Shown one piece after another: positions 1 through 7,847 of a DNA stretch of 32,239 nucleotides. This DNA is from Burkholderia sp. WAC0059 (lineage in GTDB: Bacteria; Pseudomonadota; Gammaproteobacteria; Burkholderiales; Burkholderiaceae), in assembly GCF_002870125.1 (NCBI RefSeq), contig NZ_PNEO01000031.1:1-32239 (forward strand). Reading direction: 5' to 3'. The position numbers and the translations under genes were made by a program. Each line of letters opens with the position of its first letter. Position 1 is the first letter of the stretch. The notes beneath the pieces were generated by a model that saw nothing but the letters and a program-made list of their open reading frames with translations, ran no database searches and was not told the DNA's origin.

Positions 1-141
1 GGTCGTGCATACCGGCGTGAAGTCGGCCGGGTGGGAAAACAGCACGCCCCAGCTATCGCCCAGCCACTCGTGGAACTTGATGCGGCCAATGCTCGAATCC
101 TGCTCGAAGTCGGGCGCGGTATCGCCAAGACGTAGACTCAT
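1..141 (-). CDS. Peroxiredoxin, AhpC/TSA family (1-Cys/Prx6 type), N-terminal part only
   Basis: The first 47 residues of a thiol peroxidase that reduces hydrogen peroxide and organic hydroperoxides; the rest lies beyond the left edge of the window. The visible part begins MSLRLGDTAPDFEQDS and ends FSHPADFTPVCTT, the thioredoxin-fold strand and the peroxidatic-cysteine motif (Cys45 in PVCTT) typical of the Prx6/1-Cys group. The start is supported by AAGGAG seven bases upstream on the minus strand. The gene is transcribed away from the yqjD-like gene, so 142-526 is a divergent promoter region. The family assignment rests on the motif and is firm; the 1-Cys subgroup is inferred from the N-terminal pattern because any resolving cysteine would be outside the window. 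Confidence 0.9.
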   Translation of the reverse strand, partial: MSLRLGDTAPDFEQDSSIGRIKFHEWLGDSWGVLFSHPADFTPVCTT

Positions 142-526
142 GATTGCTGCTCCTTGGATGGATCGGGCCATCCGAAACGGCCCGACGGGTCTGATGATCT
201 GCCTGAACTCACCACTGTAAAGCATACGGAGCCGGTTGCGCACCGGGAACGAACATCGAGTCACACTGTTATGAGTTTTTGTAATTTCGTGCGTCGATGC
301 AAAAATCATGAAATCGTTGAGGGACATCAACGGCGTCAACGGCGAATCGGCCGGTACAGAACGGATTAATTTCAGGAGCGCGCTAAACTGTTCCGTTCTC
401 CCTGCCAGGGCGGGACGGGAATGGTTCGTGCGCATACCCGGCGGGCGACGCGCGACGCGCTCGCCAGCGGCCATTTCTTTGGTTACGATTCACGCTTGGC
501 ACAATATGAAACGAAGGGAGCAGTCA
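142..526. promoter_or_regulatory. Divergent intergenic region between the peroxiredoxin and yqjD-like genes
   Basis: No convincing gene is seen in these 385 bases; short frames here lack ribosome-binding sites and recognisable protein. The region must hold promoters for both flanking genes. An imperfect inverted repeat is visible: ATGAGTTTTTG at 271-281 and CAAAAATCAT at 300-309, which could be an operator or a hairpin. A GAAGGGAG Shine-Dalgarno lies just before the yqjD-like start. Promoter elements were not assigned with confidence. Confidence 0.4.
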
Positions 527-829
527 ATGTCGGAAGTCAATAAGGAGAGACTGATGTCGGATATTAAAACTGTCCTCGCGGACGCCGAGGATCTGCTCAA
601 GCAGGCCGCCAGCGCCACCGGCGAACGCGCTTCCGAATTGCGCGAATCCGCGCTGGGCCGCCTCAAGCAGGCTCGGGAAAAGGCTGCCGATGTCCAGGTC
701 GTCGTGATCGAAAAAGGCAAGAAAGCCGCGCGCGCGACCGACGACTATGTTCACGAGCATCCGTGGACGTCCGTCGGCATCGCAGCGGGCGTCGGGGTGC
801 TAATCGGCCTGTTGATCAACCGGAAGTGA
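527..829 (+). CDS. DUF883 family protein (YqjD/ElaB-like), C-terminal membrane anchor
   Basis: A 100-residue protein of the YqjD/ElaB family, which in E. coli consists of stationary-phase inner-membrane proteins that bind ribosomes. What is seen: a charged, probably coiled helical segment at residues 5-65 rich in Ala, Glu and Lys; then the family signature VHEHPWTSVGIAAGVG and a single C-terminal membrane helix ending GVLIGLLINRK. The ATG at 527 is preceded by GAAGGGAG; an in-frame ATG at 308 would add 73 residues of non-family sequence and is not used. It is followed by yqjE-like and yqjK-like genes, the same order as the E. coli yqjDEK cluster. Ribosome binding is known for the family and only inferred here. 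Confidence 0.88.
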   Translation: MSEVNKERLMSDIKTVLADAEDLLKQAASATGERASELRESALGRLKQAREKAADVQVVVIEKGKKAARATDDYVHEHPWTSVGIAAGVGVLIGLLINRK

Positions 830-938
830 GCGGGCCTGCGCCGCGCCGGCACCTACCGGTGCGAGACGCGGCCGGCCTCCCATCCAGCAGGTCTGGTCCG
901 ACGGCCGGACCGCCTTGCGTAGCGCAACCGATCCAGCC

Positions 939-1325
939 ATGACGACAGACACCCAATCGCAACGACCGGAGCACGGTCCGCTGCGCCGCATCGTCGGCTC
1001 CGTGTTCTCGATTCTTCAAACCAGGCTGGAGCTCATCGGCATCGAACTGGCTGAAGAAAAGGACCGGCTGATCGGCATTTTCTTTCTCGGCCTTGCGGCC
1101 ATGATGCTTGCGGCAATGGCCCTCGTTGCGCTGACGGCCCTGATCGCCATTGCCTTCTGGGACACCTACCGCTGGCAGGCGCTCGCGGCCATTACGGCGG
1201 CGTACGCCCTCGCCGCCCTCTTTTGCGGACTCAAGGCGCGCAGTGGACTGCGCAATGCGCCCCTTGTCTTCCAGGCGACGATCAACGAGTTCGAGAAAGA
1301 CCGCGAGCTGTTCCGCAAGCCGTAG
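939..1325 (+). CDS. YqjE-like phage-holin-family (DUF1469) membrane protein
   Basis: A 128-residue inner-membrane protein of the DUF1469/YqjE family, annotated by domain as holin-like although a lysis role is not established. The N-terminal ~45 residues contain the conserved stretch around LQTRLELIGIELAEEKDRL, followed by two hydrophobic helices (about residues 46-72 and 82-104) and a short charged tail ending ELFRKP. The ATG at 939 was chosen over an in-frame TTG at 915 because the family starts close to this point. It lies 109 bases after the yqjD-like gene and before the yqjK-like gene, so the three probably form one unit. Confidence 0.85.
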   Translation: MTTDTQSQRPEHGPLRRIVGSVFSILQTRLELIGIELAEEKDRLIGIFFLGLAAMMLAAMALVALTALIAIAFWDTYRWQALAAITAAYALAALFCGLKARSGLRNAPLVFQATINEFEKDRELFRKP

Positions 1326-1400
1326 CGCAGACTGGCGTCGTGCTTCACCGATGCCGAGCGGAACCGGCATGCCCTTCAACCCGTTCGCAGCCGATTTGCC

Positions 1401-1856
1401 ATGAGCCACCCGAAACCGGACACCGTATTCCGCCCCAGGCGACCTCCTGCGAAAGAATTGACGACACCGCAACTCAGGGCGTTGCGCAAGGAGTTGCTCG
1501 TGCTCAGAGCGGACGTGGAGCGCGCCGAACTAAGCGAGGCGCTCATCGATTTTCGCGAGGCTGTGTCAAAATTTAGCTGGTTGCGTTTGTTGCTGCCGGC
1601 CATAGGCGGACTGCGTGCCGGATCGAAAACCGCAGGCCTCGGCGCATTGCTCAAGCAATATCCGTTGCTCAGTTCGCTCGCGTCGTTACTGCTTGCCAAA
1701 CCGTTGGGCACAGGCCTCATATCGCGCGCGAAGCCGATCCTTAAATGGGCGGGCCTCGCTTTGACGGCCTGGGAAGGGTATCGGATATGGCGGCAGATCC
1801 GGCAAGAGAGCGAGACGCCCGACGGGGAATCGGCCGGAGACGACGGTAGCGGCTAA
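1401..1856 (+). CDS. Hypothetical YqjK-position protein (Burkholderia-type, possibly DUF3318)
   Basis: A 151-residue protein with a basic, proline-rich N-terminus, a charged helix (about residues 20-55, LRALRKELLVLRADVERAEL), a hydrophobic/amphipathic middle with KQYPLLSSLASLLLAKP, and a segment around LKWAGLALTAWEGYRIWRQ that may sit at the membrane. Its position after DUF883 and DUF1469 genes matches yqjK, but sequence similarity to E. coli YqjK cannot be judged by eye. No catalytic motif is visible. It ends 14 bases before the convergent pilE-like gene, so transcripts from the two strands meet here. The domain name is a recollection of what such proteins are called in Burkholderia and is uncertain. 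Confidence 0.75.
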   Translation: MSHPKPDTVFRPRRPPAKELTTPQLRALRKELLVLRADVERAELSEALIDFREAVSKFSWLRLLLPAIGGLRAGSKTAGLGALLKQYPLLSSLASLLLAKPLGTGLISRAKPILKWAGLALTAWEGYRIWRQIRQESETPDGESAGDDGSG

Positions 1857-1870
1857 GCCAGCCGGCGCGA

Positions 1871-2296
1871 TCAGCGTATTCCCCAGCACTCTGCCCAAGG
1901 CGGAGTGCCCGTCCCGGCAGCAGATTGATTGCCACGTTCACCGGTGGCATCAAGCGTGAACACTCCACAGGAGTCGTCGCGCATCGGCCCATCCTCCATC
2001 GGTCGAGCCTCGATTACATATCCGCCGCTGGCGTCGTTCCCGGACAACACGCGCAGTCGGTACACGGCGGTTCCCGACTCCGGCGCCCGGTCCAGACCGG
2101 CCGGCAATGCCGCGGCATCGGGAAACCGGGAGTCGACGAACTGGGCGGCCCGGTATAGGGCGGCCACCGCGTCGGCCCGATAACCGTGTGCGATCTGGCC
2201 TCGGTATGACGGCAAGGCAAACGCTGCAATGACGGCGGCGATCGCCAGCGCAATGACGAGTTCGAGCAGCGTGAATGCGTTTCTGTCCGACGACAC
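1871..2296 (-). CDS. pilE: Type IV (minor) pilin PilE-like, class III prepilin leader
   Basis: A 141-residue pilin-like protein. The short charged leader MSSDRNA precedes a hydrophobic helix that starts FTLLELVIALAIAAV, with the invariant Glu at mature position +5 required for pilin assembly. The leader residue before the cleavage point is Ala, whereas PilD peptidase substrates usually have Gly. The C-terminal part has a Cys pair (DDSCGVF and WAECWG) fitting the pilin D-region disulfide. The start is GTG at 2296, preceded by CAGGGAGAGG; no in-frame ATG gives a sensible leader. Last gene of the operon, 22 bases after pilX. In this family it is either a minor pilin or a PilE-type cofactor of the pilus tip. 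Confidence 0.85.
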   Translation of the reverse strand: MSSDRNAFTLLELVIALAIAAVIAAFALPSYRGQIAHGYRADAVAALYRAAQFVDSRFPDAAALPAGLDRAPESGTAVYRLRVLSGNDASGGYVIEARPMEDGPMRDDSCGVFTLDATGERGNQSAAGTGTPPWAECWGIR

Positions 2297-2318
2297 GACC
2301 TCTCCCTGACACCCGAAA

Positions 2319-2870
2319 TCAGAACGGCCTGGCGACGACACGCCGCCAGTGCCGTTCGATCGTCTGCCCGTCCAATACGAGTTGGAGTTGCAGCCAGCTC
2401 TGTGTATCGGCACTTGCGCCGAAGCCGCGTGCTGTCAACAAGAACGCCTGCGCTTCCGGACGGGTGGCGAGTCTCCACGACTCAGCGACGCACTGAGGGG
2501 AGCGTGCCGATCCCGGCCACGCGCTGACCGGCGTTGTCGCCTGCGTATTGAATGTGCTCTTGCGGCGCCATGCATCCGGTTCGCTGCTCTCGACGGGCTG
2601 CAACGGCAAGGGCATGGCACCGGCGACAAGCGCACGGGAGCATAACGTCAGCGCGGCATCAGCAGCATGAAATGCCTGCAAATGATCGGCTAGTCCGCGT
2701 GCGCCACGCCCCCCCAGCAACACGGACTCAAACCATGCCGCCGTCGTAACGAGCATCATCGAGGTGACCAGTAAAACGACGGGAAGCGCCATACCTCGCA
2801 CGCCAGACTGGACCTGGCGTCCACTCCTCCGCCAGGGCATTTTCATCGTGATCGCGCGAGATTTGGTCAT
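2319..2870 (-). CDS. pilX: Type IV pilus minor pilin PilX family
   Basis: A 183-residue minor pilin. After a basic leader ending in VRG, the mature protein begins MALPVVLLVTSMMLVTTAAW. It lacks Glu at +5, which is normal for the PilX/GspK-like subunit at the pilus tip. Further on there is the helical FHAADAALTLCSRAL element typical of PilX. The start at 2870 overlaps the pilW stop by four bases (ATGA), which decides it over earlier codons. PilX with PilV, PilW and FimT primes pilus assembly in the inner membrane. The order and coupling make the assignment strong despite low primary conservation in this family. Confidence 0.88.
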   Translation of the reverse strand: MTKSRAITMKMPWRRSGRQVQSGVRGMALPVVLLVTSMMLVTTAAWFESVLLGGRGARGLADHLQAFHAADAALTLCSRALVAGAMPLPLQPVESSEPDAWRRKSTFNTQATTPVSAWPGSARSPQCVAESWRLATRPEAQAFLLTARGFGASADTQSWLQLQLVLDGQTIERHWRRVVARPF

Positions 2871-3664
2871 GCCCCGCCCTCCAGCCCGTTGCGAAGCGTC
2901 ACGTGGCGCCAGAACGCCTGCCTCGCGCGACCGTCGGTCGACGTGGCAGACACGCCATCGCAATCGGCGTAACGCACGCGCCTCGCGAATGCTGCGCCAC
3001 GAACAAGCACGCAGAGATCGACCGCCGTAACGTCACTCCATTGGTCCTGTACGACGGCCGAGGCGTCGAGCGGCTGGGGAACGCCCGTCAACCAGTATCG
3101 AAGCCGCAATTGCTCGACACCCTCGACCAACGGCTGCGCCGTCCCGGGTCGCCCCGAACCCTCGCAATACAGTTCGGGCTGGCCCGTCGAACCACTCGTC
3201 CGGGCGTAATATCGATTGACGATCAGCGAGCCCTCCGTGCCGACAGCCTGGCCGAGGCAATCGGTAATCTGCCCCGTTGAAGAAAGCCACGTCGACTCCG
3301 CGTCGCCAACGTAACGGATCGTCAGCCCGTCCGATCTACCCGGCAACGGTTCGCAGGCGTTACTGCCGTCCGTGCCGGCCGGTCGGCCCGCCGTGCAGCC
3401 GAATATCGGCTCTATGCTCGCACCAGCCGGCATGTCCGCCGGCACGAAACCGGCCATCTGAACCTGCTCGCCGATCAACGTCAATGCATTCATGCCGGCA
3501 TCTCGGAGCCGGTCGGCATCCATCGCGTAGGCAAATGCAACTCGCTGCGACCGGTAGGTCGACACCGCTCCAGCCACGACTATCAGCCCCAACGCCAGCG
3601 CAATGACGAATTCGATGAGCGTATGGCCGGCACAACCCTGCTTTTCCTGAGGCGATGCCGTCAT
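2867..3664 (-). CDS. pilW: Type IV pilus minor pilin PilW
   Basis: A 265-residue minor pilin, the usual PilW length. The leader ends QGCAG and the mature N-terminus is HTLIEFVIALALGLIVVAG, with Glu at +5; His at +1 is unusual, as most family members have Phe or a hydrophobic residue. The large C-terminal globular domain has several cysteines (FGCTAGR, NACEPLP, TDCLGQ, YCEGSG, DLCVLV, YADCDG), consistent with disulfides in the periplasm. The ATG at 3664 overlaps the pilV stop (ATGA) and its own end overlaps the pilX start, so pilV, pilW and pilX are translationally coupled. Confidence 0.92.
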   Translation of the reverse strand: MTASPQEKQGCAGHTLIEFVIALALGLIVVAGAVSTYRSQRVAFAYAMDADRLRDAGMNALTLIGEQVQMAGFVPADMPAGASIEPIFGCTAGRPAGTDGSNACEPLPGRSDGLTIRYVGDAESTWLSSTGQITDCLGQAVGTEGSLIVNRYYARTSGSTGQPELYCEGSGRPGTAQPLVEGVEQLRLRYWLTGVPQPLDASAVVQDQWSDVTAVDLCVLVRGAAFARRVRYADCDGVSATSTDGRARQAFWRHVTLRNGLEGGA

Positions 3665-4092
3665 TTCACGAATGACAGTGCCACACAGGCCTGCCCTACT
3701 GTCACGACCACGCCGTTGCACGCCTGTTGCGTTGTCGCTGTATCCGGTCGTGCGCCGGTACTTTTCCCCAGACTGGACCAGACAAGGGATGCGACAGACA
3801 CGCCGCCGGCAGACGCCGTGACCGCCACCGTGCTGCGAGGCACGACCGCGGAAGCACGTCGCGTCCAGAAGTCGGTTCGCCCGCTATTGCCGTCGCCGCC
3901 CAACCCGGCTTCGACCACAGCATCAGCCATAAACACGGCCTGCTCGCGAATCGTCGCGGACCGCGCCTCGCGCCCAAGCCATAATTGCGTCGCGGCAAGC
4001 CCCAGCGCGCTTGTCGCCATGATCGCCACGGCCAGCATGACCTCGAGCAATGCCGCACCCCGGCCATATATCTGCGCGCCGCGATCATTCAT
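3661..4092 (-). CDS. pilV: Type IV pilus modification/minor pilin protein PilV
   Basis: A 143-residue minor pilin. The leader MNDRGAQIYGRG is followed by AALLEVMLAVAIMATSALGL, a canonical prepilin helix with Gly at -1 and Glu at +5. The ATG at 4092 overlaps the fimT stop by four bases (ATGA), so it was preferred to an in-frame ATG 15 bases earlier. The rest carries the PilV-like pattern of a helix (WLGREARSATIREQAVFMAD) and two late cysteines (QACNGV, QACVAL). It is the second gene of the minor-pilin operon and is expected to act at the pilus-initiating complex. Confidence 0.9.
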   Translation of the reverse strand: MNDRGAQIYGRGAALLEVMLAVAIMATSALGLAATQLWLGREARSATIREQAVFMADAVVEAGLGGDGNSGRTDFWTRRASAVVPRSTVAVTASAGGVSVASLVWSSLGKSTGARPDTATTQQACNGVVVTVGQACVALSFVK

Positions 4093-4649
4093 GAGGCAGA
4101 GACACATGCCCCCTCCGTCATGCGAGCCCGGCCTGCCGACGCGATGCGAATGCAGCGACGCCAACGCGCTCCGCTCGTAGCTGCCGTTGTCTTGCGCGGG
4201 GCTATTTCGAAGCTACCGAAGGTTCCGGCCGCCCGCCCGGCCGGCGGCGTGAAAGCGATCGAGGAGAGTGGCGAGATCACGCTGATCCCGTCGAACCCCG
4301 ACTGGAAACGCAGCAGCCGTTGCGCGCCACTGCCTCCGGCCATCACGGCCCATCCGCACGACCAGTCCGACGCACCCGACGGGCACACCTTGCCGGCCGC
4401 GAGGCAGCGGCGTGCCGCATCGATACGGCATACGGTGATGCGCACCCTTTGACGAATCGCCTCGTTACGGGCATAAGCCAGCGTGCCAAGCAACGCATTC
4501 GCTCGCCCCTCCACCTGATCCCGGACACTCCAGGCAAACCAGGACGGCGTAGCCGCCATTGCGCACAGCGAAAGCAGCACCACCACGACCAGCGTTTCGA
4601 TCAGCGTGACGCCACGGCATGGCGACTGGCGGCCCCAACCCGATTTCAT
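4089..4649 (-). CDS. fimT: Pseudopilin FimT/GspH family protein
   Basis: A 186-residue protein that heads the minor-pilin operon. The leader ends CRG and the mature part starts VTLIETLVVVVLLSLCAMAA, with Glu at +5. After the helix comes the FimT/GspH signature: a helix with ALLGTLAYARNEAIRQR, then a beta-rich domain with VTVCR-like and GWAVMAG elements. The ATG at 4649 has GAGGA six bases upstream; an ATG two codons earlier lies directly against that site and is less likely. FimT proteins in gamma-proteobacteria bind DNA at the pilus tip during competence; that role here is only inferred. The ~160 bases up to nrdR should hold the operon promoter. Confidence 0.88.
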   Translation of the reverse strand: MKSGWGRQSPCRGVTLIETLVVVVLLSLCAMAATPSWFAWSVRDQVEGRANALLGTLAYARNEAIRQRVRITVCRIDAARRCLAAGKVCPSGASDWSCGWAVMAGGSGAQRLLRFQSGFDGISVISPLSSIAFTPPAGRAAGTFGSFEIAPRKTTAATSGARWRRCIRIASAGRARMTEGACVSAS

Positions 4650-4808
4650 CTGCATTCCTCACATATTGATGGCTGCAGTCACTCTAAAGCGAAAAACGGG
4701 AGGGGACAATCTGCCGAACGGCCAGGTATCGGGCGAATAAATTCCGCCCGACAATGAATGCATAACTACGGCACTGCGAGGAAGGAGATGGGAAAAACGC
4801 GCGAATGC

Positions 4809-5300
4809 TCAGCGCTTGCGCGATGGCGCGGCAGGAGCTGCAGGGCCGGCCATGCGGCGGAATTCTTCGATCACGTCCTCGAACTCGGAAACGTCCTCGA
4901 AGCGCCGATAAACCGAGGCGAAACGCACAAAAGCCACCTTGTCGAGCTCGCGCAGCTCGGCCATCACGAGCTCGCCAAGACGCTCGCTGCGGACCTCGCG
5001 TTCGCCGCTGCCGAGCAACTGATATTCGATGCGCCCGACGGCCGCGTCTACCGCGTCGGCCGATACCGGGCGCTTACGCAACGCAAGCCGCATGCTGGCG
5101 GCGATCTTGCGGCGATCGAATTCGGTTCGGCTGCCGTCCTTTTTGACGACTGCCGGCATGTTCAGCTCGACCCGCTCATACGTCGTAAAACGCTTGTCGC
5201 AGGCCATGCAGCGACGGCGCCGACGGATCGTGGCGCCGTCTTCGGATACGCGGGAGTCGACCACCTGCGTATCGTGATGCCGGCAGAAGGGACAATGCAT
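4809..5300 (-). CDS. nrdR: Transcriptional repressor NrdR
   Basis: A 163-residue repressor of ribonucleotide reductase genes. The N-terminal zinc ribbon has Cys3, Cys6, Cys31 and Cys34 (MHCPFC and CMAC), with the RRRRRC arginine-rich segment. The following ATP-cone runs from about residue 46 (VELNMPAVVKKDGSRTEFDR) to 135, including the conserved RFASVYRRFEDVSEF. The C-terminus ends in an Ala/Pro-rich tail, a little longer than in E. coli (149 residues). It begins six bases after glyA, an arrangement common in Burkholderiaceae, so both are probably read from the glyA promoter. NrdR senses ATP/dATP and binds NrdR boxes; none was identified in this window. Confidence 0.97.
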   Translation of the reverse strand: MHCPFCRHHDTQVVDSRVSEDGATIRRRRRCMACDKRFTTYERVELNMPAVVKKDGSRTEFDRRKIAASMRLALRKRPVSADAVDAAVGRIEYQLLGSGEREVRSERLGELVMAELRELDKVAFVRFASVYRRFEDVSEFEDVIEEFRRMAGPAAPAAPSRKR

Positions 5301-5306
5301 GGCAAC

Positions 5307-6554
5307 CTAGCGATAAACCGGGAAACGCTTCGTCAACTCGGCGACCTGGGTCCGTACGCGCTCGATCGTCGCGGCATCCTCCGGATTCTCAAGCACGTCG
5401 GCAATCAGGTTGCCCACCTGCCCGGCTTCCTCCACCCCGAAGCCGCGCGTCGTCATCGCGGGCGAGCCCAGACGGATGCCGCTCGTCACGAACGGCTTTT
5501 CCGGGTCGTTCGGAATCGCGTTCTTGTTGACCGTGATGTGTGCGGCGCCGAGCGCGGCTTCCGCAGCCTTGCCCGTAATCTTCTTCGCGCGCAGGTCGAC
5601 CAGCATCACGTGGCTCTCCGTGCGTCCGGAAACGATGCGCAGGCCTCGCTTCACCAGCGTTTCGGCCAGCACGCGGGCGTTGTCGACCACCTGCTGCTGA
5701 TAAGTCTTGAACTCGGGCGACAACGCCTCCTTGAACGCCACAGCCTTCGCGGCGATGACGTGCATCAGCGGACCGCCCTGGATGCCCGGGAAAATCGCCG
5801 AATTGATCGCCTTCTCGTATTCCGCCTTCATCAGGATCACGCCGCCGCGCGGACCACGCAGGCTCTTGTGCGTCGTAGTCGTGACGAAATCCGCGTGCGG
5901 CACCGGATTGGGATAGACGCCAGCGGCGATGAGCCCCGCATAGTGCGCCATGTCGACCATCAGGTATGCGCCGACGCTCTTCGCGATCTTCGCAAGACGC
6001 TCGAAGTCGATGCGCAGCGCGAACGCCGAGGCGCCCGCCACGATCAGCTTCGGCTTGTGCTCGTGGGCCAGCTTTTCCGCAGCCTCGTAATCGATGTCCT
6101 CGGCTTCGTCGAGGCCATAACTCACGACGTTGAACCACTTGCCCGACATGTTGACCGGCGAGCCGTGCGTGAGGTGACCGCCGTGCGCGAGGCTCATGCC
6201 CATGATCGTGTCGCCGGGCTTGAGCATCGCGAAAAAGACGCCCTGGTTCGCCTGCGAACCCGAGTTCGGCTGCACGTTCGCCGCCTCGGCGCCGAACAGT
6301 TGCTTCACGCGATCGATCGCGAGCTGCTCGACGATGTCCACGTATTCGCAGCCGCCGTAATAGCGCTTGCCGGGATAGCCCTCGGCATACTTGTTGGTAA
6401 GCTGCGAGCCCTGCGCGGCCATCACGGCCGGACTGGTGTAGTTCTCCGAGGCGATCAGCTCGATGTGATCTTCCTGGCGGCGATTTTCGAGTTCGATCGC
6501 TTTCCAGAGTTCGGGATCGACTTCGGCGATGGTGCTTTCGGCTCTGTCAAACAT
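5307..6554 (-). CDS. glyA: Serine hydroxymethyltransferase
   Basis: A 415-residue cytosolic PLP enzyme that converts serine and tetrahydrofolate to glycine and 5,10-methylene-THF, the main one-carbon source for purine and thymidylate synthesis. The start MFDRAESTIAEVDPELW is the family start, and an upstream extension of 53 codons is discarded. Seen motifs: ELIASENYTSPAVM, the glycine-rich EGYPGKRYYGGCEYVD, SLAHGGHLTHG, and the PLP-binding lysine Lys230 in VTTTTHKSLRGPRGG. Length equals that of family members. It leads a glyA-nrdR operon and is preceded by a ZTP riboswitch, so expression should rise when 10-formyl-THF is short and Z nucleotides accumulate. Confidence 0.98.
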   Translation of the reverse strand: MFDRAESTIAEVDPELWKAIELENRRQEDHIELIASENYTSPAVMAAQGSQLTNKYAEGYPGKRYYGGCEYVDIVEQLAIDRVKQLFGAEAANVQPNSGSQANQGVFFAMLKPGDTIMGMSLAHGGHLTHGSPVNMSGKWFNVVSYGLDEAEDIDYEAAEKLAHEHKPKLIVAGASAFALRIDFERLAKIAKSVGAYLMVDMAHYAGLIAAGVYPNPVPHADFVTTTTHKSLRGPRGGVILMKAEYEKAINSAIFPGIQGGPLMHVIAAKAVAFKEALSPEFKTYQQQVVDNARVLAETLVKRGLRIVSGRTESHVMLVDLRAKKITGKAAEAALGAAHITVNKNAIPNDPEKPFVTSGIRLGSPAMTTRGFGVEEAGQVGNLIADVLENPEDAATIERVRTQVAELTKRFPVYR

Positions 6555-6720
6555 ACGGATTCCGTTAGGTGTGTTCAGGTTGACCGGATCTCGCGCGAAA
6601 CGCGTAGTAGGTACGCGGCGCTGCTGGCGACGGAGCCAGCCTTGACGTGGCGGACGGGAGGGCGCCGCACGAACGAGGCGGAACAGCCACCGGCAGCGCA
6701 ACTGACGACGCACGGATCAC

Positions 6721-6840
6721 GGCTGCCCAGGCGAACGGCAAAACGGCCCCTTACGCTTCACGGTGGGCTGCTCCACCTTGAGCCCCTTTTCTCCTTTTTT
6801 GCAGGAGCGGAGCCCTATCGCCAGTCACGCAGGGACAAGC
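6721..6840 (-). promoter_or_regulatory. ZTP (pfl) riboswitch in the glyA leader
   Basis: Read on the minus strand, the glyA leader contains the conserved blocks of the pfl/ZTP riboswitch in order: GCGTGACTGGCGATAGG (about 6830-6814), an extra stem-loop around GGAG near 6790-6805, GTGGAGCAGCCCACCG then TGAAGCG (about 6775-6753), and the 3' pseudoknot strand CGCCTGGGCA (about 6734-6725). ZTP riboswitches switch on folate and purine genes, and glyA is a known target. About 170 bases separate the aptamer from the glyA start; no terminator T-run is visible in between, so control may be translational or the platform is not recognisable by eye. The match was made from memory of the consensus, not by a covariance search. 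Confidence 0.88.
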
Positions 6841-7017
6841 ACGGTAGTGTATTGGATGCGTCCGCAATAGGCAACTACGGGCCGCGCAGCGCGGGACAGG
6901 CCCGGCTCGCGCCCGCGCGACCTGCACAGCCGTTCGGGGGGAGACTTCTTGCCGCGGCGCCGCATTTGGAAGTAGGCTTTGGCCTTTCCCCGCCTTCCAC
7001 CGACCAGGAGAACAGTC

Positions 7018-7764
7018 ATGATCGTGTTCGTTACCGGCGCGTCCGCAGGATTCGGCGCAGCCATCGCCCGCATCTTCGTAAAAGGCGGCCACCGCGTCGT
7101 AGCCACGGCCCGCCGCAAAGACCGCCTCGACGCCCTCGCCGCAGAACTCGGCGACGCCCTGCTGCCGTTCGAACTCGACGTGCGAGACCGCGCGGCCGTC
7201 GAAGCCGCGCCGGCCGCGCTGCCGAAAGAGTTCGCAGCCGTCGATGTCCTCGTCAACAACGCCGGTCTCGCGCTGGGACTCGAACCGGCCCACCGGGCGC
7301 TGCTCGACGACTGGGAAACCATGATCGACACCAACTGCACCGGGCTGGTGCAAGCCACGCGGGCATTCCTGCCGGGCATGGTCGAGCGCAACCGCGGGCA
7401 CGTGTTCAACCTCGGCTCGATCGCGGGCCGCTGGCCTTACGCGGGCGGCAACGTGTACGGTGCAACCAAGGCGTTCGTAAGGCAATTCAGCCTCAACCTG
7501 CGCGCCGACCTGGCCGGCACCGCAGTCCGCGTGACCGACATCGAACCGGGTCTCTGCGGCGGCACCGAATTTTCGAACGTCCGTTTCCGCGGCGACGACG
7601 CCAAGGCAGCGAACGTCTACAAGGACGTCGAGCCGCTCACGGCCGAGGACATCGCAGACTCGATCTACTGGATCGCAACGCGCCCGGCCCACGTCAATAT
7701 CAACACCATCGAGCTGATGCCCATCGCCCAGTCGTTCGCGGGCTTGAGCGTGCACCGCGGCTGA
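7018..7764 (+). CDS. SDR-family NADP-dependent 3-hydroxy acid dehydrogenase, YdfG-like
   Basis: A 248-residue classical short-chain dehydrogenase, closest in pattern to E. coli YdfG, which oxidises L-allo-threonine, serine and 3-hydroxypropionate with NADP+. Visible motifs: cofactor loop TGASAGFG (residues 6-13), ARR after the second strand suggesting NADP preference, NNAG (80-83), catalytic Ser134, Tyr147 and Lys151 (YGATK), and the YdfG hallmark EPGLCGGTEFSNVRF at 176-190. The ATG at 7018 has CAGGAG eight bases upstream. The region between this gene and the glyA leader should carry divergent promoters. The substrate is inferred from the family. Confidence 0.9.
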   Translation: MIVFVTGASAGFGAAIARIFVKGGHRVVATARRKDRLDALAAELGDALLPFELDVRDRAAVEAAPAALPKEFAAVDVLVNNAGLALGLEPAHRALLDDWETMIDTNCTGLVQATRAFLPGMVERNRGHVFNLGSIAGRWPYAGGNVYGATKAFVRQFSLNLRADLAGTAVRVTDIEPGLCGGTEFSNVRFRGDDAKAANVYKDVEPLTAEDIADSIYWIATRPAHVNINTIELMPIAQSFAGLSVHRG

Positions 7765-7847
7765 CGGCTCCCGCCGCCGCGCCCCCGGCGGGAACACCCG
7801 CCGGCCCGGAACGCGCCCCGCTCGCGCGTTCCGGTAAAATGCGGGGC

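Noticed and set aside
4731..4749. A hairpin (GGGCG...CGCCC) between nrdR and fimT as nrdR terminator
   Set aside because: The stem is only about five to seven pairs and no T-run follows it on the minus strand, so a terminator call is not supported.
4758..7838. A very long plus-strand open frame running opposite nrdR and glyA into the ybgC gene
   Set aside because: It is an antisense shadow produced by high-GC codon use of glyA and nrdR; only its last part (from 7839/7848) is a real gene, ybgC. No domain or ribosome-binding site supports the rest.
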